From an uncultured Opitutia bacterium (GTDB taxonomy: Bacteria; Verrucomicrobiota; Verrucomicrobiae; Opitutales; MB11C04), in contig CAJWWH010000004.1 of NCBI GenBank assembly GCA_913048545.1, positions 1 through 31,106 of the forward strand: a stretch of 31,106 nucleotides of DNA, given 5' to 3'. The notes below the pieces were generated by a model. That model was given only the letters and a program-made list of their open reading frames with translations. It was not told the DNA's origin and searched no databases. Shown here piece by piece: positions 1-7,765 of this stretch; position 1 is the first letter of the stretch; each line of letters begins with the position of its first letter. The position numbers and the translations under genes were made by a program.

Positions 1-81
1 CGTCATCCTCGACACGCAACCGAATTTTCCACATTGCAGTCGAATCCGGAACACCCCCAACAAAATTTCAAAGATCAACAT
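1..81 (-). CDS. Possible 5' end of a divergent gene cut by the left edge
   Basis: Two minus-strand frames are open to the left edge, one starting with ATG at 81 and one with ATG at 34. The shorter one begins MWKIRLRVEDD, a charged start that looks plausible for a protein; the longer begins MLIFEILLGVF. Neither has a clear ribosome binding site and too little is present to identify a product. It would be divergent from ppk1. The stretch may simply be non-coding upstream sequence. Confidence 0.2.
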   Translation of the reverse strand, partial: MLIFEILLGVFRIRLQCGKFGCVSRMT

Positions 82-103
82 TTTAATCTAATCTAAATTT
101 GAT

Positions 104-123
104 TTTCCGTCAAGAATCGGAAA
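104..123. promoter_or_regulatory. Small inverted repeat upstream of ppk1
   Basis: TTTCCG at 104-109 and CGGAAA at 118-123 form perfect 6-base arms around an 8-base loop, ending 28 bases before the first ATG of ppk1. It could form a hairpin in the ppk1 leader or act as an operator half-site pair. A perfect 6-base inverted repeat can occur by chance, and it does not resemble a Pho box to me. Confidence 0.2.
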
Positions 124-151
124 GGGATTCTCGTAAACAGATTGTAAAATA

Positions 152-2353
152 ATGGAAAAGGTCTCCTTTGCCATTGCGAAAAAAACTTTAATGAAGATAG
201 TAGAATATGATGGATTTATGAATCAGATCAAAAGCACAACTTCTCCCCCGGCCAAATATTTCAACCGTGAATTAAGTTGGCTGGCATTTAACAACCGGGT
301 ATTGGATCAGGCATTATCCGAGCGCTATCCTTTGCTGGAAAGAATTCGTTTTCTGTCCTTTGTCTGTTCCAACCTTGATCAGTTTTACGAAATCCGGGTG
401 GCTGGATTAATGCAAAAGGTCGACGGTGGATCAACTAGGAGTGGGATTGACGGCATGCCTCCCGCGGAGTTGCTTGATGAAATCAGGATTCAGGCCGGGC
501 AAATGGCAAGTGAGAAACAGGCATGCTGGAATAACATACTTAAACCTGCCTTACTGCAAAAAGATATTGCATTTAAAAAGGTGGAAGAGCTTTCAAAGCC
601 CGAGTTCAGCTGGTTAAAAAATTACTTTAAAAGAGAGATCTTCCCCGTTCTTACCCCATTGGCAATTGATCCGACTCATCCATTTCCGCTTATTCTCAAC
701 AAATCGCTCAATTTGATTGTCGCCCTGAAAAATCAGCGGAGAAAAAAGGCGGGGACTCTTATGGCTGTGGTCCCGGTCCCCCGAATTCTTCCCCGACTGC
801 TGCAGATCAATGTTAAGGGAAATCAGGGGAAAACATTTCTTTTCTTAAGTGATGTGGTCAGGCATTTCGTGGACGATCTCTTTCCCGGTCATATTGCAAC
901 GGGTGCATGGGCATTTCGGATTACGCGAAACAGTCACCTGTATGTGGATGAGGAGGAGGTTGAGAACCTGCTTCAGAGCATTGAGGAAGAACTCCACAAT
1001 TTAAGAAAAGGAGCTGCGGTTAGACTTGAAATCGATCAAGATGTGCAAAAAGAAGTGCTGGATTACCTACTTGGAGCAATTCACCTCACGGAAAAGGATG
1101 TAATTCGTGTGGAGGGCCCAATCAATTTATACCGTCTGATGTCCCTTCCCAGCGAAATTGAACAACCTGATCTCAAGTTCCCCCCATTCGAACCCAATAT
1201 TCCAGATGAAATAAAAGAGGGAGACAATATCTTCGATGTGATAAGAAAAAAGGATATCCTGCTGCACCATCCTTATGATTCATTCGCACCGGTGGTTGAT
1301 TTGTTAAGCCAAGCTGCCGAGGATCCAAATGTATTTGCAATTAAGTTAACCATTTACCGGACAAACGGAAACTCTCCCATTGTTCGGGCTCTCATGGATG
1401 CCGCCAAAAATGGGAAACAGGTTACAGCCCTTGTTGAATTGAAGGCACGTTTTGATGAAGAAGCGAATGTCCGATGGGCCCACAAGATGGAAGAAGTCGG
1501 GGTTCATGTGGTGTACGGCTTACCCGGTCTAAAAACGCACTCGAAGTGTTGCCTGATCGTACGGAAAGAGAATTCGAAATTGAAAAGTTACGCCCATCTG
1601 GGGACGGGAAATTACAATCCGAGCACTTCCAAAACTTACACTGATTACAGTTTATTCACTTCCCACCCATCTTACATTTCAGATTTAACAAATCTATTTA
1701 ACACTTTAACCGGATACAGTCGGGCTCCACGGTTCAAAAAATTACTGGTCGCTCCTTTCACTCTTCATGATCGGATGTTGAAGTTGATCCAAAATGAAAC
1801 TGAATCAGCCTTGGAGGGGAAGGAAGCCCGAATAATCATCAAGGTAAACAGTCTTATCGACCAGCCCACGATTGACGCACTCTATCTTGCTTCCCAAGCG
1901 GGCGTAAAAGTGGATCTTATCATCAGGGGTATTTGCGGTCTAGTTCCCGGGGTAAGAGGAATGAGTGAGAACATAAAAGTGCGCAGCCTACTCGGACAAT
2001 TTTTGGAACACAGCCGGGTATTTTACTTTCGCAATGCTAATCCCGGATCCAATCTTTATGTGGGCAGTGCCGATTGGATGCCAAGGAACTTCCTCAGACG
2101 AGTGGAAGCGGTTTTCCCAATCGAAGATCCAATTATGATCGAATCCGTGCTCGAAGACCTGAAGAAAATACTCGCAGATACGGAAGGTACTAGCATGCTT
2201 AAGAAAGATGGTAAGTATGTGCGGGTAAAAGTAACTGCGAAAGCGAGGAGCGGATTTTCGGCACAAAATTCGTTAATTGAAAAATCAATGAGAAAATCGA
2301 GCCTGAAAAAGAAAGCTAATTCATCCACTCCCTCTGGAAAATCCAAGAATTAA
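152..2353 (+). CDS. ppk1: Polyphosphate kinase 1 (PPK1)
   Basis: Makes long-chain inorganic polyphosphate from the gamma phosphate of ATP, reversibly, through a phosphohistidine intermediate. The 733-residue length is normal for PPK1. The N-domain begins at YFNRELSWLAFNNRVL (about residues 36-51). The first phospholipase-D-like catalytic motif is at KTHSK with His463, the expected autophosphorylated residue. It is followed by HLGTGNYNP (482-490) and the second conserved histidine, His620, in LEHSR. The C-terminus after about residue 690 is a basic Lys/Ser-rich tail. The start is uncertain: ATG at 152, 191 or 218 are all in frame, none with a strong ribosome binding site, and the conserved part begins only at residue 36, so a start at 218 is quite possible. 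No exopolyphosphatase or phoU lies beside it. The 3' end overlaps a small convergent reading frame by 33 bases. Confidence 0.97.
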   Translation: MEKVSFAIAKKTLMKIVEYDGFMNQIKSTTSPPAKYFNRELSWLAFNNRVLDQALSERYPLLERIRFLSFVCSNLDQFYEIRVAGLMQKVDGGSTRSGIDGMPPAELLDEIRIQAGQMASEKQACWNNILKPALLQKDIAFKKVEELSKPEFSWLKNYFKREIFPVLTPLAIDPTHPFPLILNKSLNLIVALKNQRRKKAGTLMAVVPVPRILPRLLQINVKGNQGKTFLFLSDVVRHFVDDLFPGHIATGAWAFRITRNSHLYVDEEEVENLLQSIEEELHNLRKGAAVRLEIDQDVQKEVLDYLLGAIHLTEKDVIRVEGPINLYRLMSLPSEIEQPDLKFPPFEPNIPDEIKEGDNIFDVIRKKDILLHHPYDSFAPVVDLLSQAAEDPNVFAIKLTIYRTNGNSPIVRALMDAAKNGKQVTALVELKARFDEEANVRWAHKMEEVGVHVVYGLPGLKTHSKCCLIVRKENSKLKSYAHLGTGNYNPSTSKTYTDYSLFTSHPSYISDLTNLFNTLTGYSRAPRFKKLLVAPFTLHDRMLKLIQNETESALEGKEARIIIKVNSLIDQPTIDALYLASQAGVKVDLIIRGICGLVPGVRGMSENIKVRSLLGQFLEHSRVFYFRNANPGSNLYVGSADWMPRNFLRRVEAVFPIEDPIMIESVLEDLKKILADTEGTSMLKKDGKYVRVKVTAKARSGFSAQNSLIEKSMRKSSLKKKANSSTPSGKSKN

Positions 2354-2467
2354 AGCAAAGCACGCAAGGAAAACTCCCAAGCCAATAATAGGATCTCTTG
2401 AAAGACAGAGCAATATGCCCGCAATACATAAGACAGGGGCTACCGGTCTTCGCCAGTCGAACTTCAT
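2321..2467 (-). CDS. Small two-helix membrane protein, 48 residues
   Basis: This short reading frame starts with ATG (2467-2465) three bases after the stop codon of the TonB-like gene and ends with TGA inside the 3' end of ppk1 on the other strand. The protein begins MKFDWRRPVAPVL, then has two hydrophobic stretches, about residues 8-23 and 26-43, separated by a short SRDP turn; it ends GFSRGSG. The basic start (WRR) before the first helix fits an inner-membrane protein with both ends in the cytoplasm. The tight spacing suggests translational coupling to the TonB-like gene. I do not recognise the family. Support is the spacing, the start codon and the clear hydrophobic pattern; there is no obvious ribosome binding site. 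The alternative is a chance open frame in a short intergenic gap. Confidence 0.5.
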   Translation of the reverse strand: MKFDWRRPVAPVLCIAGILLCLSRDPIIGLGVFLACFALILGFSRGSG

Positions 2468-2470
2468 GGG

Positions 2471-3292
2471 TTAATACCGTATCCGAAAAGGAATTTCGAG
2501 GGAAGAAGAAAGTTTTCCGCCGGGAGGTCGGCCCAAGTTACCCACTGACTTGCTAACCCGAATAACCAACTGATCCAAAGAACGGTTTCCGGATGAACGC
2601 GAGATTGAGGGGTAAATCAAACTGCCAGAAGGAGATATCCTGAAAGACAGAAAGGCCTCTCCGCTAGCAGAAATATCTGATTCAGATTGTAACCGTCGCC
2701 AAACCTTCTCGAGTTTCGCCTGCACTTCCCCCAAGTATTGATTTAACACATCAGGATCGACATTACTGGTCTGAGGAGTAGATTTCGAAATTTTAACCGG
2801 TGGAAGCTTAAAATTTTCTGGATTAATACGAACTTTCGGAGCTTTTCTGACCGGTACGGGAGCAGGTTTGGGAGGAGAGGAAATCTTGTGGTCTTTTTTA
2901 AATTGATCAAAAGACATGGGCTTGGGCTTTACTACCTGAGGCTTGGGTTTGGGCTTGGGTTTCTTGGGAATAATCCTGGGGGGAGGTGCCTTGATTATTT
3001 CTTTGGGTACGGGAGTAGTTTTCTTGGGCACATCCCTAACAGGGGGTTTCACAATCGGTTTAGGTGGAGAAGGAATAAGTGGAGGTGGAGCGGGAACAGG
3101 TGCGGGCGGTTTGGGAATTAATGGCTTGGGTGGCACAAAAGAAGCGGATGCGAGTTCAAAGACATGCACCTCTTTCTCCTCTTCTTCACAACTGGGCAGA
3201 AAACCTAAAAAACCTGCGATTGCGATTAGCACAGCATGCCCGAGGAGGGAGTTGATAAAGAACTTTGATTCTTTTCTTGTTAAACCCAACAT
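2471..3292 (-). CDS. TonB/TolA-like energy-transducer protein
   Basis: Likely transmits proton-motive-force energy from the inner membrane to the outer membrane, as TonB or TolA does with ExbB/ExbD or TolQ/TolR. Visible parts: a short cytoplasmic start, one membrane segment at about residues 12-33, a long Pro/Lys-rich periplasm-spanning region at about 54-170 (including the run KKPKPKPKPQVVKPKP), and a C-terminal TonB-type domain at about 181-273 with EKVWRRL and the pattern FRISPSGSLIYPSISRSSG. The start is ATG at 3292; a GTG lies directly before it and could also be used. No exbB/exbD, tolQ/tolR or TonB-dependent receptor is adjacent, so TonB versus TolA cannot be settled. It is followed directly by the 48-residue membrane protein, so the two are probably one operon. 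Confidence 0.8.
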   Translation of the reverse strand: MLGLTRKESKFFINSLLGHAVLIAIAGFLGFLPSCEEEEKEVHVFELASASFVPPKPLIPKPPAPVPAPPPLIPSPPKPIVKPPVRDVPKKTTPVPKEIIKAPPPRIIPKKPKPKPKPQVVKPKPMSFDQFKKDHKISSPPKPAPVPVRKAPKVRINPENFKLPPVKISKSTPQTSNVDPDVLNQYLGEVQAKLEKVWRRLQSESDISASGEAFLSFRISPSGSLIYPSISRSSGNRSLDQLVIRVSKSVGNLGRPPGGKLSSSLEIPFRIRY

Positions 3293-3370
3293 CACTTAAT
3301 CCACACTTTTATTAATAACCACCTATTGTATCTGATCGTTTTTTACTATAAATGTTCAAATTCGATCGAA

Positions 3371-4180
3371 TCAATCATTATCAAGGCTTCCAAGAAATTT
3401 TTCGATCGACTCCCGGTATAACCGTCCGCCTTTTTCTGTGAGATCATTATGACTTGCGTCTGCAACTTCCAGGAACATCTTCGGTTCAGGAAGAAGTTTG
3501 AAAATCTTTCTTCCCTGCCGAAAAGGAATCACCTCATCCATTTTCCCATGAATCACCAGCGAGGAGCATTGGACCGAGGGAATCAAATCGATATTCCTGA
3601 ACCGATCCCAGGGCAAAACCGGAATTTCCGTCACCGTTCGAAAAGCGGACAGAAAAGGGGTTTCCAAAAGTAAGCCACCAACCTTTTGCCTGGATGCAAG
3701 GAAACAGGATGGACCGGTTCCCAATGAACGGCCCCATAGGACAACTTTATTGGGATCGATTTCACAGTCCTTTACAATGTAACGGTAAACCGCCTCAATT
3801 GCGAGGTTGCAGCCATCTTCCGAAGATACTCCCTGACTCAATCCGTATCCGGGATAATCATAGGAAACGAAGTTACACCCGAACTCCGAAAGACTCGAAA
3901 GATGGCTCCGTACATTACCCAAGTCTTCGGCATTGCCATGACTGTACAGAACGGTAAGACCGCTTGGCTTGGATGATTCAATCTTGATACAGGCAATTTG
4001 TAACGCATCGGAAATGGTCACATAAAAATCAACTTCTTCTTTGGTGTAATTTGCTGATGGGGGGGCTGGAAAGAGAATTCGATCCGCATACACCCATGCA
4101 AATAGTAGGAGCAGAAGATAAAAAAAACCAAAAAGTAAAACTATTCTTGGCCAAGGAAGATTTAAGAATTCATTGATCAT
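3371..4180 (-). CDS. Membrane-anchored alpha/beta hydrolase (Bem46/ABHD-like)
   Basis: A serine hydrolase of the alpha/beta fold, resembling the Bem46/ABHD13/ABHD17 group of esterases, thioesterases or lipases; the substrate is unknown. Numbered from the ATG at 4180 (269 residues), there is one hydrophobic anchor at about residues 14-30, the oxyanion region YSHGNAED, the nucleophile Ser152 in GRSLGTG, Asp215 in HGKMDEVIP and His244 in DASHND, so the catalytic triad is complete. The catalytic domain probably faces the periplasm. A TTG at 4201 would add seven residues; I prefer the ATG because the extension adds nothing recognisable. A run of seven C (minus strand) at 4059-4065 lies in the coding region but the frame is intact. 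It is divergent from the UDP-glucose dehydrogenase gene, with 79 bases between the starts. Confidence 0.85.
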   Translation of the reverse strand: MINEFLNLPWPRIVLLFGFFYLLLLLFAWVYADRILFPAPPSANYTKEEVDFYVTISDALQIACIKIESSKPSGLTVLYSHGNAEDLGNVRSHLSSLSEFGCNFVSYDYPGYGLSQGVSSEDGCNLAIEAVYRYIVKDCEIDPNKVVLWGRSLGTGPSCFLASRQKVGGLLLETPFLSAFRTVTEIPVLPWDRFRNIDLIPSVQCSSLVIHGKMDEVIPFRQGRKIFKLLPEPKMFLEVADASHNDLTEKGGRLYRESIEKFLGSLDND

Positions 4181-4259
4181 CAGGAAAAGTGAAGATGGCA
4201 ATAGGTTGAATAAGAATTATAGAATCGCAAGAATCTAAAGAATTATTTAAAAGAAAAAT

Positions 4260-5618
4260 ATGAAAATTTGCTGTATAGGTGCAGGCTATGTGGGTGGTCC
4301 CACAATGGCGATGATCGCAAACAAATGTGTGGATACAAAGGTCACGGTTGTGGACTTGAATCAAAATCGAATCGACGCTTGGAATTCTGATGATCTTCCC
4401 ATTTACGAACCCGGATTACTCGAGGTTGTTCAAAGTGCTAGGGGGCGCAATTTATTTTTCTCCACTGAAATAGATCAGACCATATCGGAATCGGACATTA
4501 TTTTTATCAGTGTGAATACGCCAACGAAAGATTATGGCGAAGGGAAAGGAAGAGCGGCCGACCTGAAATATGTGGAATCATGTGCGAGAAATATTGCCAG
4601 GGTGGGAGGGGGCAATAAAATTGTGGTTGAGAAATCAACGGTTCCAGTACGCACCGCTCAGATGGTTAAGGAAATTCTTGGCGGTGCGAAGAATGGATTT
4701 AACTACGAAGTTCTTTCGAATCCTGAATTCCTGGCCGAAGGAACCGCGATGGCAGATTTGGAAAACCCGGACCGTGTCCTGATTGGAGGAGATTCTGGTG
4801 ATGGAGGTTCCAAGGCAATTGAAAAAGTGGCTCAATTATATGCACAGTGGATTGACCGAGAAAAAATCATTACGACTAATTTATGGTCATCTGAACTGTC
4901 AAAGCTCACTGCAAACGCATTTTTGGCACAACGTATTTCCAGTATCAATGCAATATCCGCACTTTGTGAAGCCACTGGGGCAGATGTGGATGAAGTGGCA
5001 AATGCAATTGGAACGGACTCACGAATTGGTCCAAAGTTTCTTAAAAGCTCGGTAGGATTCGGTGGCTCATGCTTTCAAAAAGATATTCTCAATCTCTCCT
5101 ACCTGTGCCAGCATTTTGATCTTCCTGAGGTAGCTGAATATTGGAAACAGGTGATCAGAATAAATGATTATCAAAAGGACCGGTTCGTACGCAGAATGAT
5201 GGCGGCCATGTTTAACACGGTTTCCGGTAAAAGCATCTGTATTCTTGGATTTGCCTTTAAAAAGGATACGAACGACCTCAGGGAATCTCCCGCTATAACA
5301 GTCTGTTCCCGCTTACTTGAAGAAAAAGCAAATATTAAAATTTATGACGCCAAGGTAACGGAAGAATCTATTCTTTCCTCCCTTGGTCTGAAACAAGCAA
5401 GCGAAAGAATTTCATTTCATAAAAGCGCCAAGGACGCAGCCGTGGGAACGCACGCAATTGCATTGCTAACCGAATGGGATGAGTTTAAGGAACTGGATTT
5501 AGAATCCATTTATTCTTCCATGGAAAAACCAGCTCACTTTTTTGACGGACGAAATATAGTTGATCCTCAAGCAGTCCGCCGTGCAGGCTTCCAATTACAC
5601 AGAATAGGCAAAAAGTAA
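4260..5618 (+). CDS. ugd: UDP-glucose 6-dehydrogenase (eukaryote-like type)
   Basis: Oxidises UDP-glucose to UDP-glucuronate with two NAD+, giving the precursor for uronic-acid-containing polysaccharides. The 452 residues include the Rossmann motif GAGYVGGPT (8-15 onward), SVNTPTK (84-90), EKSTVPV (124-130), [11 protein letters not shown] (153-163), the [22 protein letters not shown] block (209-230) and the catalytic Cys271 in [10 protein letters not shown]. The C-terminal NAD/UDP-binding domain carries [14 protein letters not shown]. From memory, these blocks match animal UGDH far more closely than the E. coli or Streptococcus enzymes, including details such as LPIYEPGL and NLFFST. It starts at ATG with no strong ribosome binding site. 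No sugar-nucleotide or capsule genes are adjacent. It ends 3 bases before the convergent nusB. Confidence 0.97.
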   Translation: MKICCIGAGYVGGPTMAMIANKCVDTKVTVVDLNQNRIDAWNSDDLPIYEPGLLEVVQSARGRNLFFSTEIDQTISESDIIFISVNTPTKDYGEGKGRAADLKYVESCARNIARVGGGNKIVVEKSTVPVRTAQMVKEILGGAKNGFNYEVLSNPEFLAEGTAMADLENPDRVLIGGDSGDGGSKAIEKVAQLYAQWIDREKIITTNLWSSELSKLTANAFLAQRISSINAISALCEATGADVDEVANAIGTDSRIGPKFLKSSVGFGGSCFQKDILNLSYLCQHFDLPEVAEYWKQVIRINDYQKDRFVRRMMAAMFNTVSGKSICILGFAFKKDTNDLRESPAITVCSRLLEEKANIKIYDAKVTEESILSSLGLKQASERISFHKSAKDAAVGTHAIALLTEWDEFKELDLESIYSSMEKPAHFFDGRNIVDPQAVRRAGFQLHRIGKK

Positions 5619-5619
5619 T

Positions 5620-5660
5620 GCTCAAATTGCCGGTCTTCTTGCCGGGCGAGGAATTTGAGC
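5620..5660. terminator. Inverted repeat at the ugd/nusB convergence
   Basis: GCTCAAATT at 5620-5628 and AATTTGAGC at 5652-5660 are perfect 9-base arms. Between them, two CCGG tetramers can pair to extend the hairpin. The element starts 2 bases after the ugd stop and covers the last codons of nusB on the other strand, so it may stop transcription from either side. It lacks a clear U-tract in either direction, so intrinsic termination is uncertain. Confidence 0.4.
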
Positions 5661-6083
5661 GAGCACTTTATCAAGCACTCCGTTCAGAAATTTCTTTGAA
5701 TTCTCGGTTGAAAACTCCTTGCTGATCTCGAGAGTTTCATCAATGACCACCACAGGTGGTATGTCCAAGCGGTATTGAATCTCATAAATCGCCACCCGAA
5801 GAAGACCAAGATCCGCTTTTGCAATCCGTGAAAACTCCCAGTTATCAACTAATTCACGAATCATTGAGTCGATCACTTCCTTCTTTTCAATTATCCCGTC
5901 CACCAGTTCGATCGCATAGGAAAAGTAATCATCCTTTTTCCCCAACCGCAGAATAAAATCATTCAAATCACGGTGAAAATCATCCGAAGGATTCATTTCC
6001 CACTGAAAGATAAATCTAAACGCAGTGGCACGGTTTTGCCGGCGTTGGCTCCATGTTGGATTGGTAATTAAGTCTTCGTCCAT
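5622..6083 (-). CDS. nusB: Transcription antitermination factor NusB
   Basis: An all-helical RNA-binding protein that, with NusE (S10), assembles on boxA RNA to support rRNA transcription. At 153 residues it is slightly longer than typical because of an N-terminal MDEDLITNPTW extension. Family features: RRQNRATAFRFIFQWE (about 14-29), the interior IAKADLGLLRVAIYEI, and the C-terminal signature PPVVVIDETLEISKEF followed by SKKFLNGVLDKV. Its ATG lies 16 bases inside the end of ribH, so the two are overlapping and probably coupled; ribH-nusB is a common bacterial gene order. It ends 3 bases from the convergent ugd stop. Confidence 0.95.
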   Translation of the reverse strand: MDEDLITNPTWSQRRQNRATAFRFIFQWEMNPSDDFHRDLNDFILRLGKKDDYFSYAIELVDGIIEKKEVIDSMIRELVDNWEFSRIAKADLGLLRVAIYEIQYRLDIPPVVVIDETLEISKEFSTENSKKFLNGVLDKVLAQIPRPARRPAI

Positions 6084-6541
6084 TTTTTGTAAAGGTGTCC
6101 CATCTCAATAGCGGCTTGGGCAAACTCGTTGCCGCGGTCAAGCCTACCGGTAATTCTTTCGGCTGCATCCTCCAGGTTATCGGTTACAATAATCCCGTTA
6201 ATGATGGGAATATTATGCTTCAACGCCAAGGATTGAATACCGTTACCCGCAGACTCGGCAACCAGATGGTGATGGGAAGTTGCCCCTTTGATCACCACTC
6301 CAATCCCAATCATACAGGAATACTTCCCCGCCTCGAGTAAAAGGGACAGTGCCGAGGGAATTTCATTAGTTCCAGGCACTCGTTCAACCGTAAGGTTTTC
6401 TGGCTCTCCGTTCTCAGTGAGTGAAGAAATAATACGATCCAGCAGAGAATCAGTTAATTTTCGATTGTAGCGTGCAGCAACGATTCCAAACGAGAGAGGA
6501 CTCACGGGTAAATTAGATGCAGGTTGAATTTCAGAGCTCAT
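6068..6541 (-). CDS. ribH: 6,7-dimethyl-8-ribityllumazine synthase
   Basis: Condenses 5-amino-6-ribitylamino-uracil with 3,4-dihydroxy-2-butanone 4-phosphate, the step before riboflavin synthase; usually a large icosahedral or pentameric assembly in the cytoplasm. The 157 residues include the substrate-binding ARYNRKLTDSLL (about 23-34), VERVPGTNEIPSAL (52-65), and the GATSHHHLV loop. His90 aligns with the conserved catalytic histidine; the usual H-[FY]-[DE] pattern is here H-H-H. NGIIVTDN and AAIEMGHL complete the family pattern. It starts with ATG 7 bases after the ribBA-type gene stops and overlaps nusB by 16 bases. Confidence 0.95.
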   Translation of the reverse strand: MSSEIQPASNLPVSPLSFGIVAARYNRKLTDSLLDRIISSLTENGEPENLTVERVPGTNEIPSALSLLLEAGKYSCMIGIGVVIKGATSHHHLVAESAGNGIQSLALKHNIPIINGIIVTDNLEDAAERITGRLDRGNEFAQAAIEMGHLYKKWTKT

Positions 6542-6548
6542 GAAAACA

Positions 6549-7670
6549 TTATTTTAATAAAATACGTTCGATAATTTCCAACCCGTAGCCTTCCAGACCG
6601 ACAACTTTCCTACGGTCCCGAGTGAGCAATCGAAGCTTTTTAACACCGAGAGCCGATAAAATTTGTGCCCCGATTCCATAATCCCGAAAATCCATCTTCG
6701 GCACAGGAATAGAACCGTGGGTTGTCTGAGCTTTTTTCTGTGGGCTACCTTTTAAATCTATTCTTCTGGTTTCCATATAAAGAAGCAATCCGGAGCCATT
6801 TTCAGCGATTACTTCCAGTGCTTTTTCAATTGCATTAAACTGTTTACCCTCTTCCGATAACCCCAGTGAATCAGTCAGTACATTTGCGGTTTGAACCCGG
6901 ACAAGAGTAGGGGTGGTTTTGGATATTTTACCCATCGACACAGCATAATGAATCCGGCCATCCAGTATACTCCTGAACCCGTGCAGTGTGAAATCTCCTG
7001 ATTTATGCGGAAAATCAGACTCCGTGAACTTTTCAATCAACTGATCCCTTTGGTGCCTGTATTCAATCAAAGATGCAATGGAGATTAACTTGAATCCCCA
7101 TTTTTTACTGAAACTCCTAAGTTCGGGCAAACGGGCCATACTTCCATCTTCATTCAAAATTTCACAGATAACACCACTCGGGTGCAATCCGGCGAGAGAA
7201 GCTAGATCCACCGCGGCCTCGGTATGCCCAGCCCGCTCCAGAACGCCACCCGGTCGGGCACGAAGCGGAAACACATGCCCGGGCTGAACTAAATCCTGAG
7301 GAGATGCATTGGGATTTGCCAGTATTTGAATGGTGGATGCCCGATCAAAGGCACTGATACCCGTGGAAATCCCCTCTGCGGCATCCACAGAAACAGTAAA
7401 ATCAGTTTTCTGGGCCTCACGGTTGTGTTGAACCATACTGGAAATCCCAAGGCGATTCAGTTGATTGCTCAACAAAGGAACGCAAATCAAGCCCCGGGCA
7501 TGAAGGATCATTTGATTGATTGACTCAGGAGTAACCTTGGATGCAGCCATAACAAGATCACCTTCATTCTCGCGGGCTTCGTCGTCCGTAACGATGACCA
7601 AATTACCTTTTCCAATCTCAGCAATTGCTTCTTCAACGGCATCAAAGCCAGATTTTGTTTGTTTGGACAT
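6549..7670 (-). CDS. ribB: DHBP synthase with degenerate GTP cyclohydrolase II half (RibBX type)
   Basis: The N-terminal half (about 1-205) is 3,4-dihydroxy-2-butanone-4-phosphate synthase, which converts ribulose 5-phosphate to DHBP and formate. It keeps DDEARENEGDLVMAA (29-43), HARGLICVP, DFTVSVDAAEGISTG, QPGHVFPL, and GHTEAAVDLASLAGL (148-162). The C-terminal half (about 206-373) is clearly homologous to GTP cyclohydrolase II: its end, DFRDYGIGAQILSALGVKK and VGLEGYGLEI, is typical. The catalytic parts are lost, however. Where the family has GSLRCDCG zinc ligands, residues 267-275 read DSLGLSEEG without cysteine, and the QEGRGIGL motif is replaced by ETRRIDLKG (300-308). I therefore call only the RibB activity. 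The start is ATG with no clear ribosome binding site, and no FMN riboswitch is visible in the 95 bases upstream. Automatic annotation would probably name this RibBA. Confidence 0.93.
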   Translation of the reverse strand: MSKQTKSGFDAVEEAIAEIGKGNLVIVTDDEARENEGDLVMAASKVTPESINQMILHARGLICVPLLSNQLNRLGISSMVQHNREAQKTDFTVSVDAAEGISTGISAFDRASTIQILANPNASPQDLVQPGHVFPLRARPGGVLERAGHTEAAVDLASLAGLHPSGVICEILNEDGSMARLPELRSFSKKWGFKLISIASLIEYRHQRDQLIEKFTESDFPHKSGDFTLHGFRSILDGRIHYAVSMGKISKTTPTLVRVQTANVLTDSLGLSEEGKQFNAIEKALEVIAENGSGLLLYMETRRIDLKGSPQKKAQTTHGSIPVPKMDFRDYGIGAQILSALGVKKLRLLTRDRRKVVGLEGYGLEIIERILLK

Positions 7671-7765
7671 GAATAAGAGATGTGGACTAGATTCGCTATT
7701 AGCATACAGTTAAGCCACTCAATCTCAACGCAATTCGAAGTCAATCAGGGAGAACGGGTTATTAG

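Noticed and set aside
2943..3299. Gly-rich 118-residue plus-strand reading frame opposite the TonB-like gene
   Set aside because: It is the complement of the Pro/Lys-rich spacer; its Gly-Leu-Gly composition is explained by the antisense of proline codons.
4059..4065. Seven-base homopolymer in the alpha/beta hydrolase gene as a phase-variation site
   Set aside because: A single run of seven in an intact gene for a probable housekeeping hydrolase, without any surface-antigen context, is not enough.
6549..7670. Bifunctional RibBA call
   Set aside because: The GTP cyclohydrolase II half lacks the zinc-binding cysteines and the catalytic QEGRGIGL motif, so only the RibB activity is supported.
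7671..7765. Possible FMN riboswitch upstream of the ribB-type gene
   Set aside because: The 95 bases between ligA and the rib gene contain none of the conserved FMN-riboswitch helices or the AGGGGCGAAG-type core, and the space is too short for one.
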